The notes under the pieces were generated by a model that was not told the origin of the DNA, did not search any database, and worked only from the letters and a program-made list of their open reading frames with translations. Positions 33,315 through 42,875 of a DNA stretch of 64,000 nt are shown in pieces. Position 1 is the first letter of the stretch, and the number at the start of each line of letters is the position of its first letter. Source of the stretch: Paenibacillus tianmuensis. GTDB lineage: Bacteria > Bacillota > Bacilli > Paenibacillales > NBRC-103111. The stretch covers positions 1 to 64,000 of the forward strand of contig NZ_FMTT01000032.1 in the NCBI RefSeq assembly GCF_900100345.1. The letters are read 5' to 3'. Both the position numbers and the translations under genes were made by a program.

Positions 33315-34430
33315 ATGTTTAAAAAAGTAACGATTCAAACCGACGAGCGTGGCTTGCTGTTCCGCAAAGGAAGCTACGATAAATATTTGCAGCCCGGCAC
33401 GTACCGCCTCTCGCCTTTTTCCGACGAGACGGTCGTGATTCTGGATATCACGAAGCCTTTTGCGGTGGAGGGGAAGGACTTGCAGCTGTTCCTGCACGAT
33501 GACCAGCTCTTGCGGGAGCTGGATGTCATCGAAGTGCAGGACCACGAATATGTGCTGCATTACGAGGACGGCAAATTCGCCGCGCTGCTGACGGCCGGAA
33601 GATATGTGTTCTGGAACATGTTGAAGAAGCACGCCTATGTTCGGGTGGATATTCGCCAGCCCGAGCTGCCTGCGGAGGTCGATCTGGCGGTCCGGCCCAA
33701 GCTGATGGGGTATTGCCAGACGTTCGAGGTGAACAGCTATGAATCGGGTATGCTGTTCTATAACCATGTGATGCAAAAAGAGCTCAAGCCCGGCAAATAT
33801 TATTTCTGGAAAGGGCCTACCGCCGTCACCGTGAAGACCGTTGACCTGCGCCAGCAGCAAATGGATATGACCGGTCAAGAGATGATGACCGAGGACAAAG
33901 TGACCTTGCGGCTCAATTTCGTGTGCCAGTACAAAATCGTGAACCCTCTGCGCGCTCTGGAGATCAAATCGTTCGAGGATCAGATGTATATCCAACTGCA
34001 GCTCATTTTGCGCGAGTACATCGGCACCTTGAAGCTGGACGATCTGCTGAAAATGAAGCAGGAAATCGCGGCGTTTGTGCTGACCCGGTTGAACGAGAAG
34101 AGCCAGGATTACGGCGTTGCCTTCGTATCGGCCGGCGTGAAGGATATTATCCTGCCCGGCGATATCAAGGACATCTTGAACACGGTGCTCCTTGCCGAGA
34201 AGAAAGCTCAAGCCAACCTGATCACTCGCCGCGAGGAAACGGCATCGACGCGCAGCCTGCTCAATACCGCGAAGCTGATGGACGAAAACCAGACGCTGTA
34301 CCGGTTGAAGGAGCTGGAGTTCCTGGAAAAAATCTGCGAGAAGATCGGCTCGATCTCGCTCACCGGCGGCGGCAACCTGCTGGAGCAGCTGAATTCGCTG
34401 CTGGGAGAGAAGAGCACAGGAAAAGTGTAA
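33315..34430 (+). CDS. Slipin-family (SPFH/band 7) protein
   Basis: The 371-residue protein has an N-terminal beta-rich segment and a band-7 domain (about 150-300), with QMDMTGQEMMTEDKVTLRLN and the helical continuation LLKMKQEIAAFVLTRLNEKS, then a coiled C-terminus. Unlike classic stomatins it has no clear N-terminal membrane helix. Slipins form oligomeric rings. In several bacteria they are found with RNA-repair genes such as RtcB, which fits the neighbouring Hen1-Pnkp and tRNA-like RNA here. The exact role in RNA repair is unknown. The start has GGAGGG eight bases upstream, and a terminator follows. Confidence 0.85.
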   Translation: MFKKVTIQTDERGLLFRKGSYDKYLQPGTYRLSPFSDETVVILDITKPFAVEGKDLQLFLHDDQLLRELDVIEVQDHEYVLHYEDGKFAALLTAGRYVFWNMLKKHAYVRVDIRQPELPAEVDLAVRPKLMGYCQTFEVNSYESGMLFYNHVMQKELKPGKYYFWKGPTAVTVKTVDLRQQQMDMTGQEMMTEDKVTLRLNFVCQYKIVNPLRALEIKSFEDQMYIQLQLILREYIGTLKLDDLLKMKQEIAAFVLTRLNEKSQDYGVAFVSAGVKDIILPGDIKDILNTVLLAEKKAQANLITRREETASTRSLLNTAKLMDENQTLYRLKELEFLEKICEKIGSISLTGGGNLLEQLNSLLGEKSTGKV

Positions 34431-34445
34431 TCGATAAGTTATTAC

Positions 34446-34470
34446 GGGTCGCCTCGGCGGCCCTCTTTTT
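34446..34470 (+). terminator. Terminator of the slipin gene
   Basis: GGGTCGC (34446-34452) pairs with GCGGCCC (34457-34463) on a CTCG loop, followed by TCTTTTT. Confidence 0.8.
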
Positions 34471-34716
34471 ATGCCCGGAGGGGCTTATTTTTGCTCCTTT
34501 CCAGCGGTTTCCACAGCAATCGGCCCTTGAAATCGGGTATGATTTATATACATGGCGTATAAAAAGAGGGAAGCTTTTTTCATACTGTCGGCGAATAGAT
34601 TGTAAGCGGTTTCTATATTACGATTTAATCAGGTAAACTTTTGAGGACCAAGCTGCAAGTTTAAAAGAATGCGCTTTCTTCCGCACCATAGACCACTCCC
34701 GTAAGGAGGTTACTTC

Positions 34717-35439
34717 ATGATTCAAGTGAACACCTTGGTCAAGTCATTCGGCTCCGTTAACGTCCTGAGAGGTATCAATTTAAACGTACGGGAAAAAGAA
34801 GTCGTCGTCATGCTCGGCGCGAGCGGTTCGGGCAAAAGCACGCTGCTGCGATGTCTGAACTTCCTCGAAATTTATGACGACGGGGAAATTTATATTTTCG
34901 GCGAGAAGCGAGATCCTCACAAGTCGAACCTGAATCAGATCCGGCAAGAGGTCGGCATGGTGTTTCAGCATTTTAATCTGTTTCCCCATAAAACGGTACT
35001 GGAGAACGTGATCGAAGCTCCGATCCATGTGAAGAAGATCAAAAGGAAAACGGCCATCGACACCGCCTACGACTTGCTGGACAAGGTGGGGCTGAAGGAT
35101 AAGGCGCACGATTATCCCGGCATGCTGTCCGGCGGGCAGAAGCAGCGCGTCGCCATCGCCCGGGCGCTCGCCATGGCGCCGAGAGTGATGCTGTTCGACG
35201 AGCCGACCTCGGCTCTGGACCCCGAGCTTGTCGGCGAGGTGCTCCAAGTGATGAAGCAGCTGGCCAAGGAAGGCATGACGATGATCGTCGTCACCCATGA
35301 GATGGGCTTCGCCCGCGAGGTAGCAGACCGGGTCGTTTTCATGAGCGACGGAAAAATATTGGAGGAAGCCCATCCCGAACAATTTTTTGTTAACCCACAG
35401 ACGGAACGGGCTCAGCAGTTTTTGCGCAGCATCCTTTAA
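34717..35439 (+). CDS. Polar amino acid ABC transporter ATP-binding protein
   Basis: The 240-residue ATPase of the GlnQ/HisP group has Walker [10 protein letters not shown] (about residues 34-42), the Q-loop [10 protein letters not shown], the signature [16 protein letters not shown] (about 138-153), Walker [15 protein letters not shown] and the switch His in VTHEMGF. It powers the importer formed with the next two genes. AAGGAGG precedes the ATG. With the downstream regulator and catabolic genes it probably feeds an amino acid, perhaps lysine or a derivative, into the pathway. The specificity is inferred. Confidence 0.93.
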   Translation: MIQVNTLVKSFGSVNVLRGINLNVREKEVVVMLGASGSGKSTLLRCLNFLEIYDDGEIYIFGEKRDPHKSNLNQIRQEVGMVFQHFNLFPHKTVLENVIEAPIHVKKIKRKTAIDTAYDLLDKVGLKDKAHDYPGMLSGGQKQRVAIARALAMAPRVMLFDEPTSALDPELVGEVLQVMKQLAKEGMTMIVVTHEMGFAREVADRVVFMSDGKILEEAHPEQFFVNPQTERAQQFLRSIL

Positions 35440-35480
35440 AAGCAATGCAACCTAAGACCAACTTACAGGAGGAATGTGTG

Positions 35481-36284
35481 ATGAAAAAAGGGTTGATCGT
35501 TTCCTTGTTGTCGATGCTGGTAGGGGGTATGCTGCTCGCCGGTTGCGCTTCGACAGGCAACACCCCGTCTGCGGCTTCGGCCGACGGTAAAGATTCCGGA
35601 CAATTGAAAGCGTTTCATTTTGCAATGAGCGGGCTGTACAAGCCTTTCAACTACAAGGAAAACGGCAATCTGATCGGCTTTGACGTCGAATTCGGGAGCG
35701 AGCTGGCTAAGAAAATGGGCGTGAAGGCCGAGCCGGTCACGAACCCGTGGGAAACGATCATTCCCGGTCTTCTCTCGAAAAAATACGATGCGATTCTGGG
35801 CAGTATGGCGATTACGCCGGAACGCCAGAAGACAGTCAACTTCACGACGCCTTACTACCGGTCGGGCGCGCAAATCTTCGTTGCCAAGTCGAATGAGACG
35901 ATCAAATCCGCGAACGATCTGAAAGGCAAGAAGATCGGCGTGCTGAAAGCAAGCTTATTCAAAAGTCTAGCCGTCGAACGGACGGATGCGGGCAACATTA
36001 CCGAGTACGATAGCGATCTGACGGCGCTGCTGGATCTGCCGACGGGACGAGTGGATGCGGTCATTACGGATGACTTGGTCGGCTTCCGCATGATCAAGGA
36101 AAGCGCTACGGCGATCAAGGCCGTAGGGGAGCCGCTGACAATGCAGGAAATGGGAATTGCGGTCCGCAAGGAGGATCAGGCCCTGCTGGATCAATTGAAC
36201 AAGGCCATTGACGAAATGGTCAAGGATGGGACATACGACAAGCTGAGCGAGAAGTGGTTCGGCAAAAATATTTTGCAAAAGTAA
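35481..36284 (+). CDS. Amino acid ABC transporter substrate-binding lipoprotein
   Basis: The 267-residue protein has a lipobox LLAGC with lipidated Cys 22, then a family 3 (polar amino acid) binding fold: GLYKPFNYKENGNLIGFDVE, ILGSMAITPERQKTVNFTTPYY and GKKIGVLKAS. The ATG at 35481 has AGGAGG eight bases upstream and begins the signal peptide; an earlier ATG at 35445 is out of context. It lies between the ATPase and permease genes. The GSMAITPERQ motif is typical for binding of basic or polar amino acids. Confidence 0.93.
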   Translation: MKKGLIVSLLSMLVGGMLLAGCASTGNTPSAASADGKDSGQLKAFHFAMSGLYKPFNYKENGNLIGFDVEFGSELAKKMGVKAEPVTNPWETIIPGLLSKKYDAILGSMAITPERQKTVNFTTPYYRSGAQIFVAKSNETIKSANDLKGKKIGVLKASLFKSLAVERTDAGNITEYDSDLTALLDLPTGRVDAVITDDLVGFRMIKESATAIKAVGEPLTMQEMGIAVRKEDQALLDQLNKAIDEMVKDGTYDKLSEKWFGKNILQK

Positions 36285-36312
36285 CGAAACGAAATTCAGA
36301 TGAGGTGACCCG

Positions 36313-37029
36313 ATGATCGAAATCTTGCTGTCCAGTTACGACGTGTTTCTGAAAGCGACCTGGTTGACCGTTCGCATAACGTTGGTTTCTCTTCTGCTTG
36401 GAAGCGTCATCGGTCTTGTATTTGCCTTTTTCCGGCTGTCGAAGAGCCGCGTCTTGAACGCCGTAGCGACATTCTACATTACGTTGATCCGCGGAACGCC
36501 GCTCATTATCCAGATCGCCGTGCTGTATTTCGGCATATCCAACATCATTTTGCTGTCGCAATTTTGGGCGGGGGTGCTCGCGCTGGCGATTCACGGCGGT
36601 GCGTACATCGCGGAAATTTTCCGCGGCGCGATTCAATCGATCGACCGCGGTCAGATGGAGGCGGCCCGCTCGCTCGGGATGACGTATCCGCAGGCGATGC
36701 GCAGAATTATTTTGCCGCAGGCGTTCAAAATCGCTATCCCTCCGCTCGGTAACCAGTTCATTCTGGGACTGAAGGAATCGTCGCTCGTCGCTTATGTCGG
36801 CATGTCGGATTTGTGGGGATCAGCGTTAAGCGAAGCGGCTGCGAACTTCAAACAGTTGGAGACGTACGTTGTGGCCGGGTTGTATTATTTGGCGCTGGTT
36901 ATGCTCTTTACGTTTGTGGTAGGCAAGCTGGAAGCGAGACTCGACGTCAACGCGAAAGCGAAAAGCAGGGAAGCGAGCGCCAAGCCGCGCGCCCGCTACA
37001 GCTCCTCGGAAGAAACGGTCAGCTTGTAG
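36313..37029 (+). CDS. Amino acid ABC transporter permease
   Basis: The 238-residue His/Glu/Gln/Arg/opine-type permease has about five membrane helices, the N-terminal signature around TWLTVRITLVSLLLGSVIGL, LIRGTPLIIQI, and the EAA loop EAARSLGMTYPQAMRRIILP (about residues 116-135). It completes the importer. Its 3' end overlaps the end of the convergent PucR gene by 34 bases, so the two transcripts are antisense to each other there. The last 25 residues are basic and probably cytoplasmic. Confidence 0.93.
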   Translation: MIEILLSSYDVFLKATWLTVRITLVSLLLGSVIGLVFAFFRLSKSRVLNAVATFYITLIRGTPLIIQIAVLYFGISNIILLSQFWAGVLALAIHGGAYIAEIFRGAIQSIDRGQMEAARSLGMTYPQAMRRIILPQAFKIAIPPLGNQFILGLKESSLVAYVGMSDLWGSALSEAAANFKQLETYVVAGLYYLALVMLFTFVVGKLEARLDVNAKAKSREASAKPRARYSSSEETVSL

Positions 37030-38651
37030 GCCATGATCGCGATCTCCAGCTTCAAGCGGTTTTCCGACGATTGAAGATTGCGCCGGGTTTTCTTCTCGAT
37101 CTGGTTCAGCCGGTATTTCAGCGTATGGCGGTGAATGAACAGCTCGGCCGCGGTCACGTGCAGGCTCTGGTTATGGTACAGGTACGTTTCCAGCGTTTGA
37201 AGCAGGTCAGTTCCCTGACGCTTGTTCTGCATCAAGGCTCCGAGCTGTTCCTCCGCAAACTGCTGCAAGTCTATGCCGAGCTCCTGCATTTGGATCAGGA
37301 AGTGGTACAGTCCCAGATCGTCATAATGGACGACGGACTTCGGCTTGTGCAGCAGCTTGGCGAAGACGAGAGCACGGTGCGCTTCCTGCGCGCTTTTGGC
37401 CAGGTCAGCCAGGTCAGTATAGCTTTTGCCGATGCCGATCCGCAGCGGGTATTCGGGATAGAACACGCTCCACTTGTCGGCGATGTCCCGCACGGACAGA
37501 AGCGAAGCTTCCTCTGCGGCTTCGGGAGCCATTCCTTTGCTTCCCGTTCCCATGAGGACGACGCAGCCGTCCAGCCGGTTGCGCAGCAGAAACTGGCGGT
37601 TATGCTTGCTCATCATCTGGTTCACGACCTGATACAGCCGGTCCAGCATGTTGTCCAGCGTACGGCGTTCGAGGTCGGGCGGAAGGTTCTCCACCTTGAT
37701 TTGCAGCACGGCCTGACTGCCGCTCGGATCGAAGCCCAGCTTTTTCCCGCGCTCAATGACTTCGGCTTTATTGGTGAAATTTTTGCTTAATACTTGATCG
37801 AGAAATTCGCCTTGAAAACGGATTTCCGTATCCAGAATCGCTTTATGCCGCAGAAACTCGATCGCATACACAGTTGCCGCATGCTCGACCGCGATCTGGT
37901 CGATGTCTTTCCATCGCTCTTTATCCTTGATGGCCACAATCCAGCCGTAGTTCGTCTGATTCGCCATGACCGGATACAGCGATATTGTGTATTCGCTTTC
38001 ATGATTCTGGAAGTGAAGAAGCTGCTGTTCAAAAGGCGGCAGCAACGGCTCGGAGAAGAGCAGGAGCCGATCTTGACCGGTCCGGCGGACCGCGTCATGA
38101 ACGATCCGATCCGAGACGATGGAGGCATCCGCATCGAACAGTACGATGCTGCCCTCCGTCAGCCGCGACAGCGTTTCGGTGATCGCCTGGATTCCTTGGT
38201 TGTCCAAGACCAGACGGGTAAATTCCTTGTGGATATTGATTGAATGCTCGAACATGCGGAATTGGTTGTTGACGATCTGCTCCAGAATCGCCTTGGTAAT
38301 GACCGAAAAGTTGATATCCGTCGGGATTTCCAGCAGCGGAAGGGCGGAGCGGTTCGCAATGTCGATGAACGATTGGGGAATTTCGCGCAAGTAAAACCCG
38401 GTGTACATCGCAACGCCGGACAGCTTCTTGTTGGACAGCAGCTTGTGGAACTGGTTCCGTTTCTCTTCGCTTTCCATCAGGCCGAAGCCGGTCGTAATCA
38501 GGAACTCGCCTTCCTGCAGCCGGTCGATGTCTTCGATGACTTCGACGATTGTGACCCATTTGATGATATTGTTCATGCCGTCGAATCCGGCGACCAATTT
38601 CGTCTGCGACATTACGGGCAGCTGAATCGCTTCTTGAATGCTAATTCCCAT
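36996..38651 (-). CDS. PucR-family transcriptional regulator
   Basis: The 551-residue regulator has an N-terminal PucR domain (about 8-125, with IQEAIQLPVMSQTKLVAG and LITTGFGL), a central GGDEF-like/CdaR region and a C-terminal PucR helix-turn-helix (about 485-545, with LYHNQSLHVTAAELFIHRHT). Such proteins usually activate nearby purine or amino-acid catabolic genes when they sense the pathway's substrate. It is divergent from the dehydrogenase-led operon at 38849, with a 197-bp shared intergenic region, and converges on the amino acid importer genes. It is the best candidate regulator of both. The ligand is unknown. Confidence 0.9.
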   Translation of the reverse strand: MGISIQEAIQLPVMSQTKLVAGFDGMNNIIKWVTIVEVIEDIDRLQEGEFLITTGFGLMESEEKRNQFHKLLSNKKLSGVAMYTGFYLREIPQSFIDIANRSALPLLEIPTDINFSVITKAILEQIVNNQFRMFEHSINIHKEFTRLVLDNQGIQAITETLSRLTEGSIVLFDADASIVSDRIVHDAVRRTGQDRLLLFSEPLLPPFEQQLLHFQNHESEYTISLYPVMANQTNYGWIVAIKDKERWKDIDQIAVEHAATVYAIEFLRHKAILDTEIRFQGEFLDQVLSKNFTNKAEVIERGKKLGFDPSGSQAVLQIKVENLPPDLERRTLDNMLDRLYQVVNQMMSKHNRQFLLRNRLDGCVVLMGTGSKGMAPEAAEEASLLSVRDIADKWSVFYPEYPLRIGIGKSYTDLADLAKSAQEAHRALVFAKLLHKPKSVVHYDDLGLYHFLIQMQELGIDLQQFAEEQLGALMQNKRQGTDLLQTLETYLYHNQSLHVTAAELFIHRHTLKYRLNQIEKKTRRNLQSSENRLKLEIAIMAYKLTVSSEEL

Positions 38652-38848
38652 AGGAATGATCCCCTTTTCTGTGCGGATTGGCTTGAGTCAGTTATATCAT
38701 GGCCCGAAACTTCGAGCAAGTTGGAATTTATACCTCATGTATAAAAAAGTGCGCTCATTTTGGATTCGTCGGTCGAATAGATCGAGCGCTTTAGCTGGTA
38801 TAAACTACAAGTAATGGCAGCTATAACGCGTAGGCTGGAGGTGGAACG

Positions 38849-40114
38849 ATGGCAGTCGAAACGGTACCGCATACGGAACAACCTGACGTTTTGGAGCAAA
38901 CGCAGCAGCTCATCAAGAAAGCGCTGGAGCATATGGGCTGCGCAGAATCGTTCTACGAGCTGCTGAAGCGGCCCCTTCGCTTGATGACGGTTCGTATTCC
39001 TATACGTATGGACGACGGCTCCATCCGGGTCTTCACCGGGTACCGGGCCCAGCATAACGATGCGGTGGGGCCGACCAAGGGCGGCATCCGGTTTCATCTC
39101 GCGGTGACGCCGGAGGAAGTGACCGCTTTGTCGATGCGGATGAGCATCCAATGCGGCCTGACCGATCTCCCGTACGGCGGGGGCATGGGAGGCATCGAGT
39201 GCGATCTGCGCACGATGTCCGCCGCCGAGCTGGAGCGGCTGAGCCGGGAGTACGTCCGGGCAATCAGCCGGATCGTCGGCCCGACAAAGGATATTTTGGC
39301 CCCAGATATGTACACGAATGCGCAAATGATGGCTTGGATAATGGACGAGTACAGCCGTCTCCGCGAATTCGATTCGCCCGGCTTTATTACTAGCAAGCCG
39401 CTCGTGCTGGGCGGTTCGGCGGGCAGGGAGTCCTCGACGGTCAAAGGCGTGACGATCGTGCTGCGTGAAGCGGCGAAGGCGGCCGGCGTGCAGATTGGCG
39501 GCGCGAAGGTGATCGTTCAAGGGTTCGGCCATGCCGGAGGCTATCTGGCCAAGTTTCTGCACGACGCCGGAGCGAAGATTGTCGGGATTTCAGACGCCAG
39601 CGGCGCTCTGTACCACCCCGACGGCCTCGATGTCGATTATTTGCTGGAGAAACGGGATGCGTACGGCGCGGTCACTCATCTGTTCGCAAGCGCGATCTCC
39701 AACCGGGAGCTGCTTGCGCAAGCTTGCGACATTCTCATCCCGGCGGCCATTGAGAACCAGATTACGGAAGAGAATGCGGCCAACATTAAAGCGAACATCG
39801 TCGTCGAGGCGGCGAACGGACCGACGACCGCGAAGGCCACGGAAATTTTCGCCTCCCGAGGCGTGCTGCTCGTCCCCGACGTGCTGGCAAGCGCAGGCGG
39901 CGTTGTCGCTTCATACTTCGAGCGGGTTCAAAACAACCAGGGCTGCTACTGGTCCGAAGCGGAAGTTTATCGGAAGCTGGACCATGTTTTGGTCAAAGCC
40001 TTTCGCGAGGTCCATCAGATTGCGCTAGAGAGCAAGGTGGATATGAGGCTGGCCGCCTATATGGCAGGCCTCCGCAAAATGGCGGAAGCCATGCGCTGGA
40101 GAGGCTGGGTTTAA
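38849..40114 (+). CDS. Glu/Leu/Phe/Val dehydrogenase-family protein lacking two catalytic lysines
   Basis: The 421-residue protein is close to RocG/GudB over its full length, including GYRAQHNDAVGPTKGGIRFH, ITSKPLVLGGSAGRES and VVQGFGHAGGYLAKF. GDH active-site positions can be counted from K77 in GPTKGG, which matches K89 of the Clostridium symbiosum enzyme. The two lysines that follow at +24 and +36 (K113 and K125 there) are Gln 101 and Met 113 here (SIQCG and GGGMGG). The catalytic Asp is kept (APDM, D153). So it probably does not act as a normal glutamate dehydrogenase. It leads the catabolic operon, with GGAGGTGG before the ATG. Confidence 0.88.
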   Translation: MAVETVPHTEQPDVLEQTQQLIKKALEHMGCAESFYELLKRPLRLMTVRIPIRMDDGSIRVFTGYRAQHNDAVGPTKGGIRFHLAVTPEEVTALSMRMSIQCGLTDLPYGGGMGGIECDLRTMSAAELERLSREYVRAISRIVGPTKDILAPDMYTNAQMMAWIMDEYSRLREFDSPGFITSKPLVLGGSAGRESSTVKGVTIVLREAAKAAGVQIGGAKVIVQGFGHAGGYLAKFLHDAGAKIVGISDASGALYHPDGLDVDYLLEKRDAYGAVTHLFASAISNRELLAQACDILIPAAIENQITEENAANIKANIVVEAANGPTTAKATEIFASRGVLLVPDVLASAGGVVASYFERVQNNQGCYWSEAEVYRKLDHVLVKAFREVHQIALESKVDMRLAAYMAGLRKMAEAMRWRGWV

Positions 40115-40139
40115 CACAAGCGTAAAGAGGGGAACCGAC

Positions 40140-41504
40140 ATGACGGATACACATTTGATCAAGCCGATTCTGGACTACGACTATCCAACGGTGGCCAGCG
40201 GACAAGGAATTTACCTCTATGACACGGACGGCAAAACGTATATCGACGGCTGCTCCGGCGCGGTAACGGCCAGCATCGGCCACGGGGTGCCGGAAATCGT
40301 CGAGGCGATGAAGGCGCAGGCGGAAAAAGTATCGTTCGCGTACCGAGCCCAGTTTACGAGCGAACCGGCCGAAGAGCTTGCCCGCCGGTTAAGCGAATGG
40401 TCCGGAGGACGCTGGAACTGGTCCTTTTTCGTCAACAGCGGCTCGGAAGCGACGGAGACGGCGATGAAGATCGCGATCCAGCATTGGCAGGAGAAAGGCC
40501 GCGAACGCAAAAACCGCTTCATTTCCCGCTGGATGAGCTATCACGGCATCACGATGGGCGCCTTGTCCATGTCCGGCAATATTTTGCGGCGCAAGCGGTT
40601 TATCCCGCTGCTCGAAGATTATCCGTCCGTCTCCGCGCCGTACTGCTACCGGTGTCCGCTGAAGGAAGCGCATCCCGGCTGCGGCATGAAGTGCGCGCAG
40701 GAGCTGGAAACGTCGATTCTGCGCATCGGGCCGGAGCATATCGCCGGATTTATCGCGGAGCCGATCATCGGCGCTTCGGGAGGGGCGGTGACGCCGCCGG
40801 AGGGTTATTACCAGGAGATCAAGCGCATCTGCGACAAATACGATATCCTGTTCATCGTGGACGAGGTAATGACGGGGCTCGGCAGAACCGGCAAGAAGTT
40901 TGGTATCGAGCATTGGGAGGTCACCCCGGACATCGTCGCCTTGGGAAAAGGTATGAGCGCAGGCTACACGCCGATGGCGGCGACGCTGGTCAGCGACAAG
41001 GTGATGGAGCCGATTCTGCAAGGGTCCAAGTCGATCATGGCGGGACATACGTACAGCGCCAATCCGCAATCCGCTGCCGTCTGCCTGGCCGTGCTGGACT
41101 ATATGGAAAAGCACGATCTGGTTCGCGCGGCCGAAGTGAACGGCGAGTATCTTCTCACCAAGCTGCACGAGATGGCCAAGCGGCTGGATATCGTAGGCGA
41201 TGTGCGCGGCAAAGGGCTGCTGCTCGGACTGGAGTTCGTGCCGGATGTACGGACGAAGGGGATTTTCCCACTATCGCTCGGCGTGACGGCGCGGGTCATC
41301 AAGCGCGCTTTTGACAAAGGGCTGCTCGTGTACCCGGCATCGGGAGGCATCGACGGAGTGGCCGGAGACGTGATTATCGTCTCTCCGCCATTAATTATCA
41401 CCCCGGAACAAATAGATAGCCTAGTAAGCATATTGGAAAAAAGTATTTTTGAAGTGCAAGAGGAACTTCGGGCGGAAGGCCATTTGAATAAAGCGGCGGT
41501 ATAG
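40140..41504 (+). CDS. Class III aminotransferase (YodT-like)
   Basis: The 454-residue PLP enzyme has the class III pattern: the glycine-rich NSGSEATETAMKIA (about residues 99-112), FIVDEVMTGLGRTG (about 238-251) and the PLP lysine in ALGKGMSAGY near 271. An insert with several Cys residues (YCYRCPLKEAHPGCGMKC, about 174-191) is typical for the YodT-like group. In Bacillus the yodT gene lies in the kam locus with yodS, yodR, yodQ and yodP, and the next genes here follow that plan. The likely role is transamination of a beta-lysine-derived or omega-amino intermediate. GAGGGG precedes the ATG. Confidence 0.88.
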   Translation: MTDTHLIKPILDYDYPTVASGQGIYLYDTDGKTYIDGCSGAVTASIGHGVPEIVEAMKAQAEKVSFAYRAQFTSEPAEELARRLSEWSGGRWNWSFFVNSGSEATETAMKIAIQHWQEKGRERKNRFISRWMSYHGITMGALSMSGNILRRKRFIPLLEDYPSVSAPYCYRCPLKEAHPGCGMKCAQELETSILRIGPEHIAGFIAEPIIGASGGAVTPPEGYYQEIKRICDKYDILFIVDEVMTGLGRTGKKFGIEHWEVTPDIVALGKGMSAGYTPMAATLVSDKVMEPILQGSKSIMAGHTYSANPQSAAVCLAVLDYMEKHDLVRAAEVNGEYLLTKLHEMAKRLDIVGDVRGKGLLLGLEFVPDVRTKGIFPLSLGVTARVIKRAFDKGLLVYPASGGIDGVAGDVIIVSPPLIITPEQIDSLVSILEKSIFEVQEELRAEGHLNKAAV

Positions 41505-41515
41505 GGGGGAAACGC

Positions 41516-42211
41516 ATGGAGCTTGTAAAAAAGCGAAGCAAGGTCGCTGGGCTGGAGGACGCGCTTCAGCATATTCGCGACGGGATGACCCTGATGTACG
41601 GGGGCTTCGGAGGCGTGGGCAATCCTCCGTCATTGTGCCAAGGCATATTGGATAAAGGCGTGCGCGATCTTGTCCTGATCGGCAACGACTGCGCGTTCCC
41701 GGATATCGGGATCGGGCGGCTGGTCACGGCGGGCCGGGCCCGGAAAGTCATCGTCTCGCATATCGGCTCCAATCCGAACGCCGGCCGGCTTATGAACGAG
41801 GGCGCGCTGGAGGTCGAGTTTAGCCCGCAAGGGACGCTGGCCGAGCGCATCCGTGCCGGAGGCGTCGGGTTGGGCGGCATCTTCGTCGATGTCGGCATCG
41901 GCACGATTGCCGAAGAGGGCAAGCAGCAGATCGTGCTGGACGGCAAGCCGTATTTGATCGAGACGGCGCTGACCGCGGAGGTCAGCATCGTGCACGCGCA
42001 GAAGGCCGACCCATACGGCAACTTAATTTATGACAAAAGCGCCCGCAATTTCAATCCGTTCGTCGCGATGGCCGGAGATTACACCATTGCCGAGGTTGAC
42101 GAAATCGTGCCGCTCGGCGAACTGGACCCGGAATGCATCGTCACCCCGGGGATTTATGTCGATATGGTCATACCGAGTCAAGGAGTGAACTGGACATGGG
42201 CGTGGGAGTAG
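41516..42211 (+). CDS. 3-oxoacid CoA-transferase subunit A (YodS-like)
   Basis: The 231-residue alpha subunit has the family's glycine-rich start GMTLMYGGFGGVGNPPSLCQ and the segments VSHIGSNPNAGRLMNEG and EVEFSPQGTLAERIRAGG. With subunit B it moves CoA between a short acyl donor and an acid such as acetoacetate or a 3-oxo-amino acid. It begins 12 bases after the aminotransferase, with TAGGGGGG upstream, and overlaps subunit B by 16 bases. It matches the position of yodS in the Bacillus kam/yod cluster. Confidence 0.9.
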   Translation: MELVKKRSKVAGLEDALQHIRDGMTLMYGGFGGVGNPPSLCQGILDKGVRDLVLIGNDCAFPDIGIGRLVTAGRARKVIVSHIGSNPNAGRLMNEGALEVEFSPQGTLAERIRAGGVGLGGIFVDVGIGTIAEEGKQQIVLDGKPYLIETALTAEVSIVHAQKADPYGNLIYDKSARNFNPFVAMAGDYTIAEVDEIVPLGELDPECIVTPGIYVDMVIPSQGVNWTWAWE

Positions 42212-42861
42212 AAGACAGCCGTTACCGGATCGCCCGGCGGGCGGCGCAGGAGATTCAAGACGGGATGCTCGTGAACCTCGGTATCGGGATTCCGACCTTG
42301 GTGGCCGATTATGTGCCGCCGGAGATCCAAGTGTTTTTTCACGCGGAGAATGGCATTCTGGGCACCGGTCCGAGCCCGGCCAAGGGGAGCGAAGATCCCG
42401 CGCTGTGCAATGCCGGAGGCTTTCCGGTGACTATCGTGCCGGGCGCATCGTATTTCGACAGCGCGACCGCGTTCGGGATCATTCGCCGCGGCTACGTAGA
42501 TATCACGATTCTGGGCGCGCTCGAAGTGAGCCAGCACGGGGATTTGGCGAACTGGATCGTTCCCGGCAAACGGGTGCCCGGCATGGGCGGAGCGATGGAG
42601 CTGGCGCAAAAGTCGCGCAAGGTCATCGTCCTGATGAACCATACCAACAAACAGGGCGAGTCAAAAATATTGAAGCAGTGCTCGCTTCCGTTAACCGCGC
42701 CGCGCTGCGTGGACCTGATCATTACCGAAATGGCCGTGATGGAAGTGACGGACGAAGGACTTGTTTTGCGGGAAGTGATGGCCCCCTTCACAGCAGAAGA
42801 TGTCATCCGGCAGACGGAAGCGGAATTGATCGTTCCGTCCGTGGTGTCCACGATTCAATAA
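42196..42861 (+). CDS. 3-oxoacid CoA-transferase subunit B (YodR-like)
   Basis: The 221-residue beta subunit has GMLVNLGIGIPTLVADYVPP and the catalytic glutamate in FFHAENGILGTGP (about residue 51), which forms the CoA thioester. The ATG at 42196 has AAGGAGTG upstream, lies inside the end of subunit A and begins at the conserved N-terminus. The overlap suggests equal production of both subunits. Thiolase follows after 14 bases, so the transferase product probably goes straight to thiolytic cleavage. Confidence 0.9.
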   Translation: MGVGVEDSRYRIARRAAQEIQDGMLVNLGIGIPTLVADYVPPEIQVFFHAENGILGTGPSPAKGSEDPALCNAGGFPVTIVPGASYFDSATAFGIIRRGYVDITILGALEVSQHGDLANWIVPGKRVPGMGGAMELAQKSRKVIVLMNHTNKQGESKILKQCSLPLTAPRCVDLIITEMAVMEVTDEGLVLREVMAPFTAEDVIRQTEAELIVPSVVSTIQ

Positions 42862-42875
42862 GGGAGGCATCCGTG

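Noticed and set aside
38815-38829. Sigma-54-like TGGCAGCTATAACGC upstream of the dehydrogenase gene
   Set aside because: GG and GC spacing fits, but the -12 box is ACGC, and the predicted start would fall after the ribosome site, leaving an untranslatable leader.
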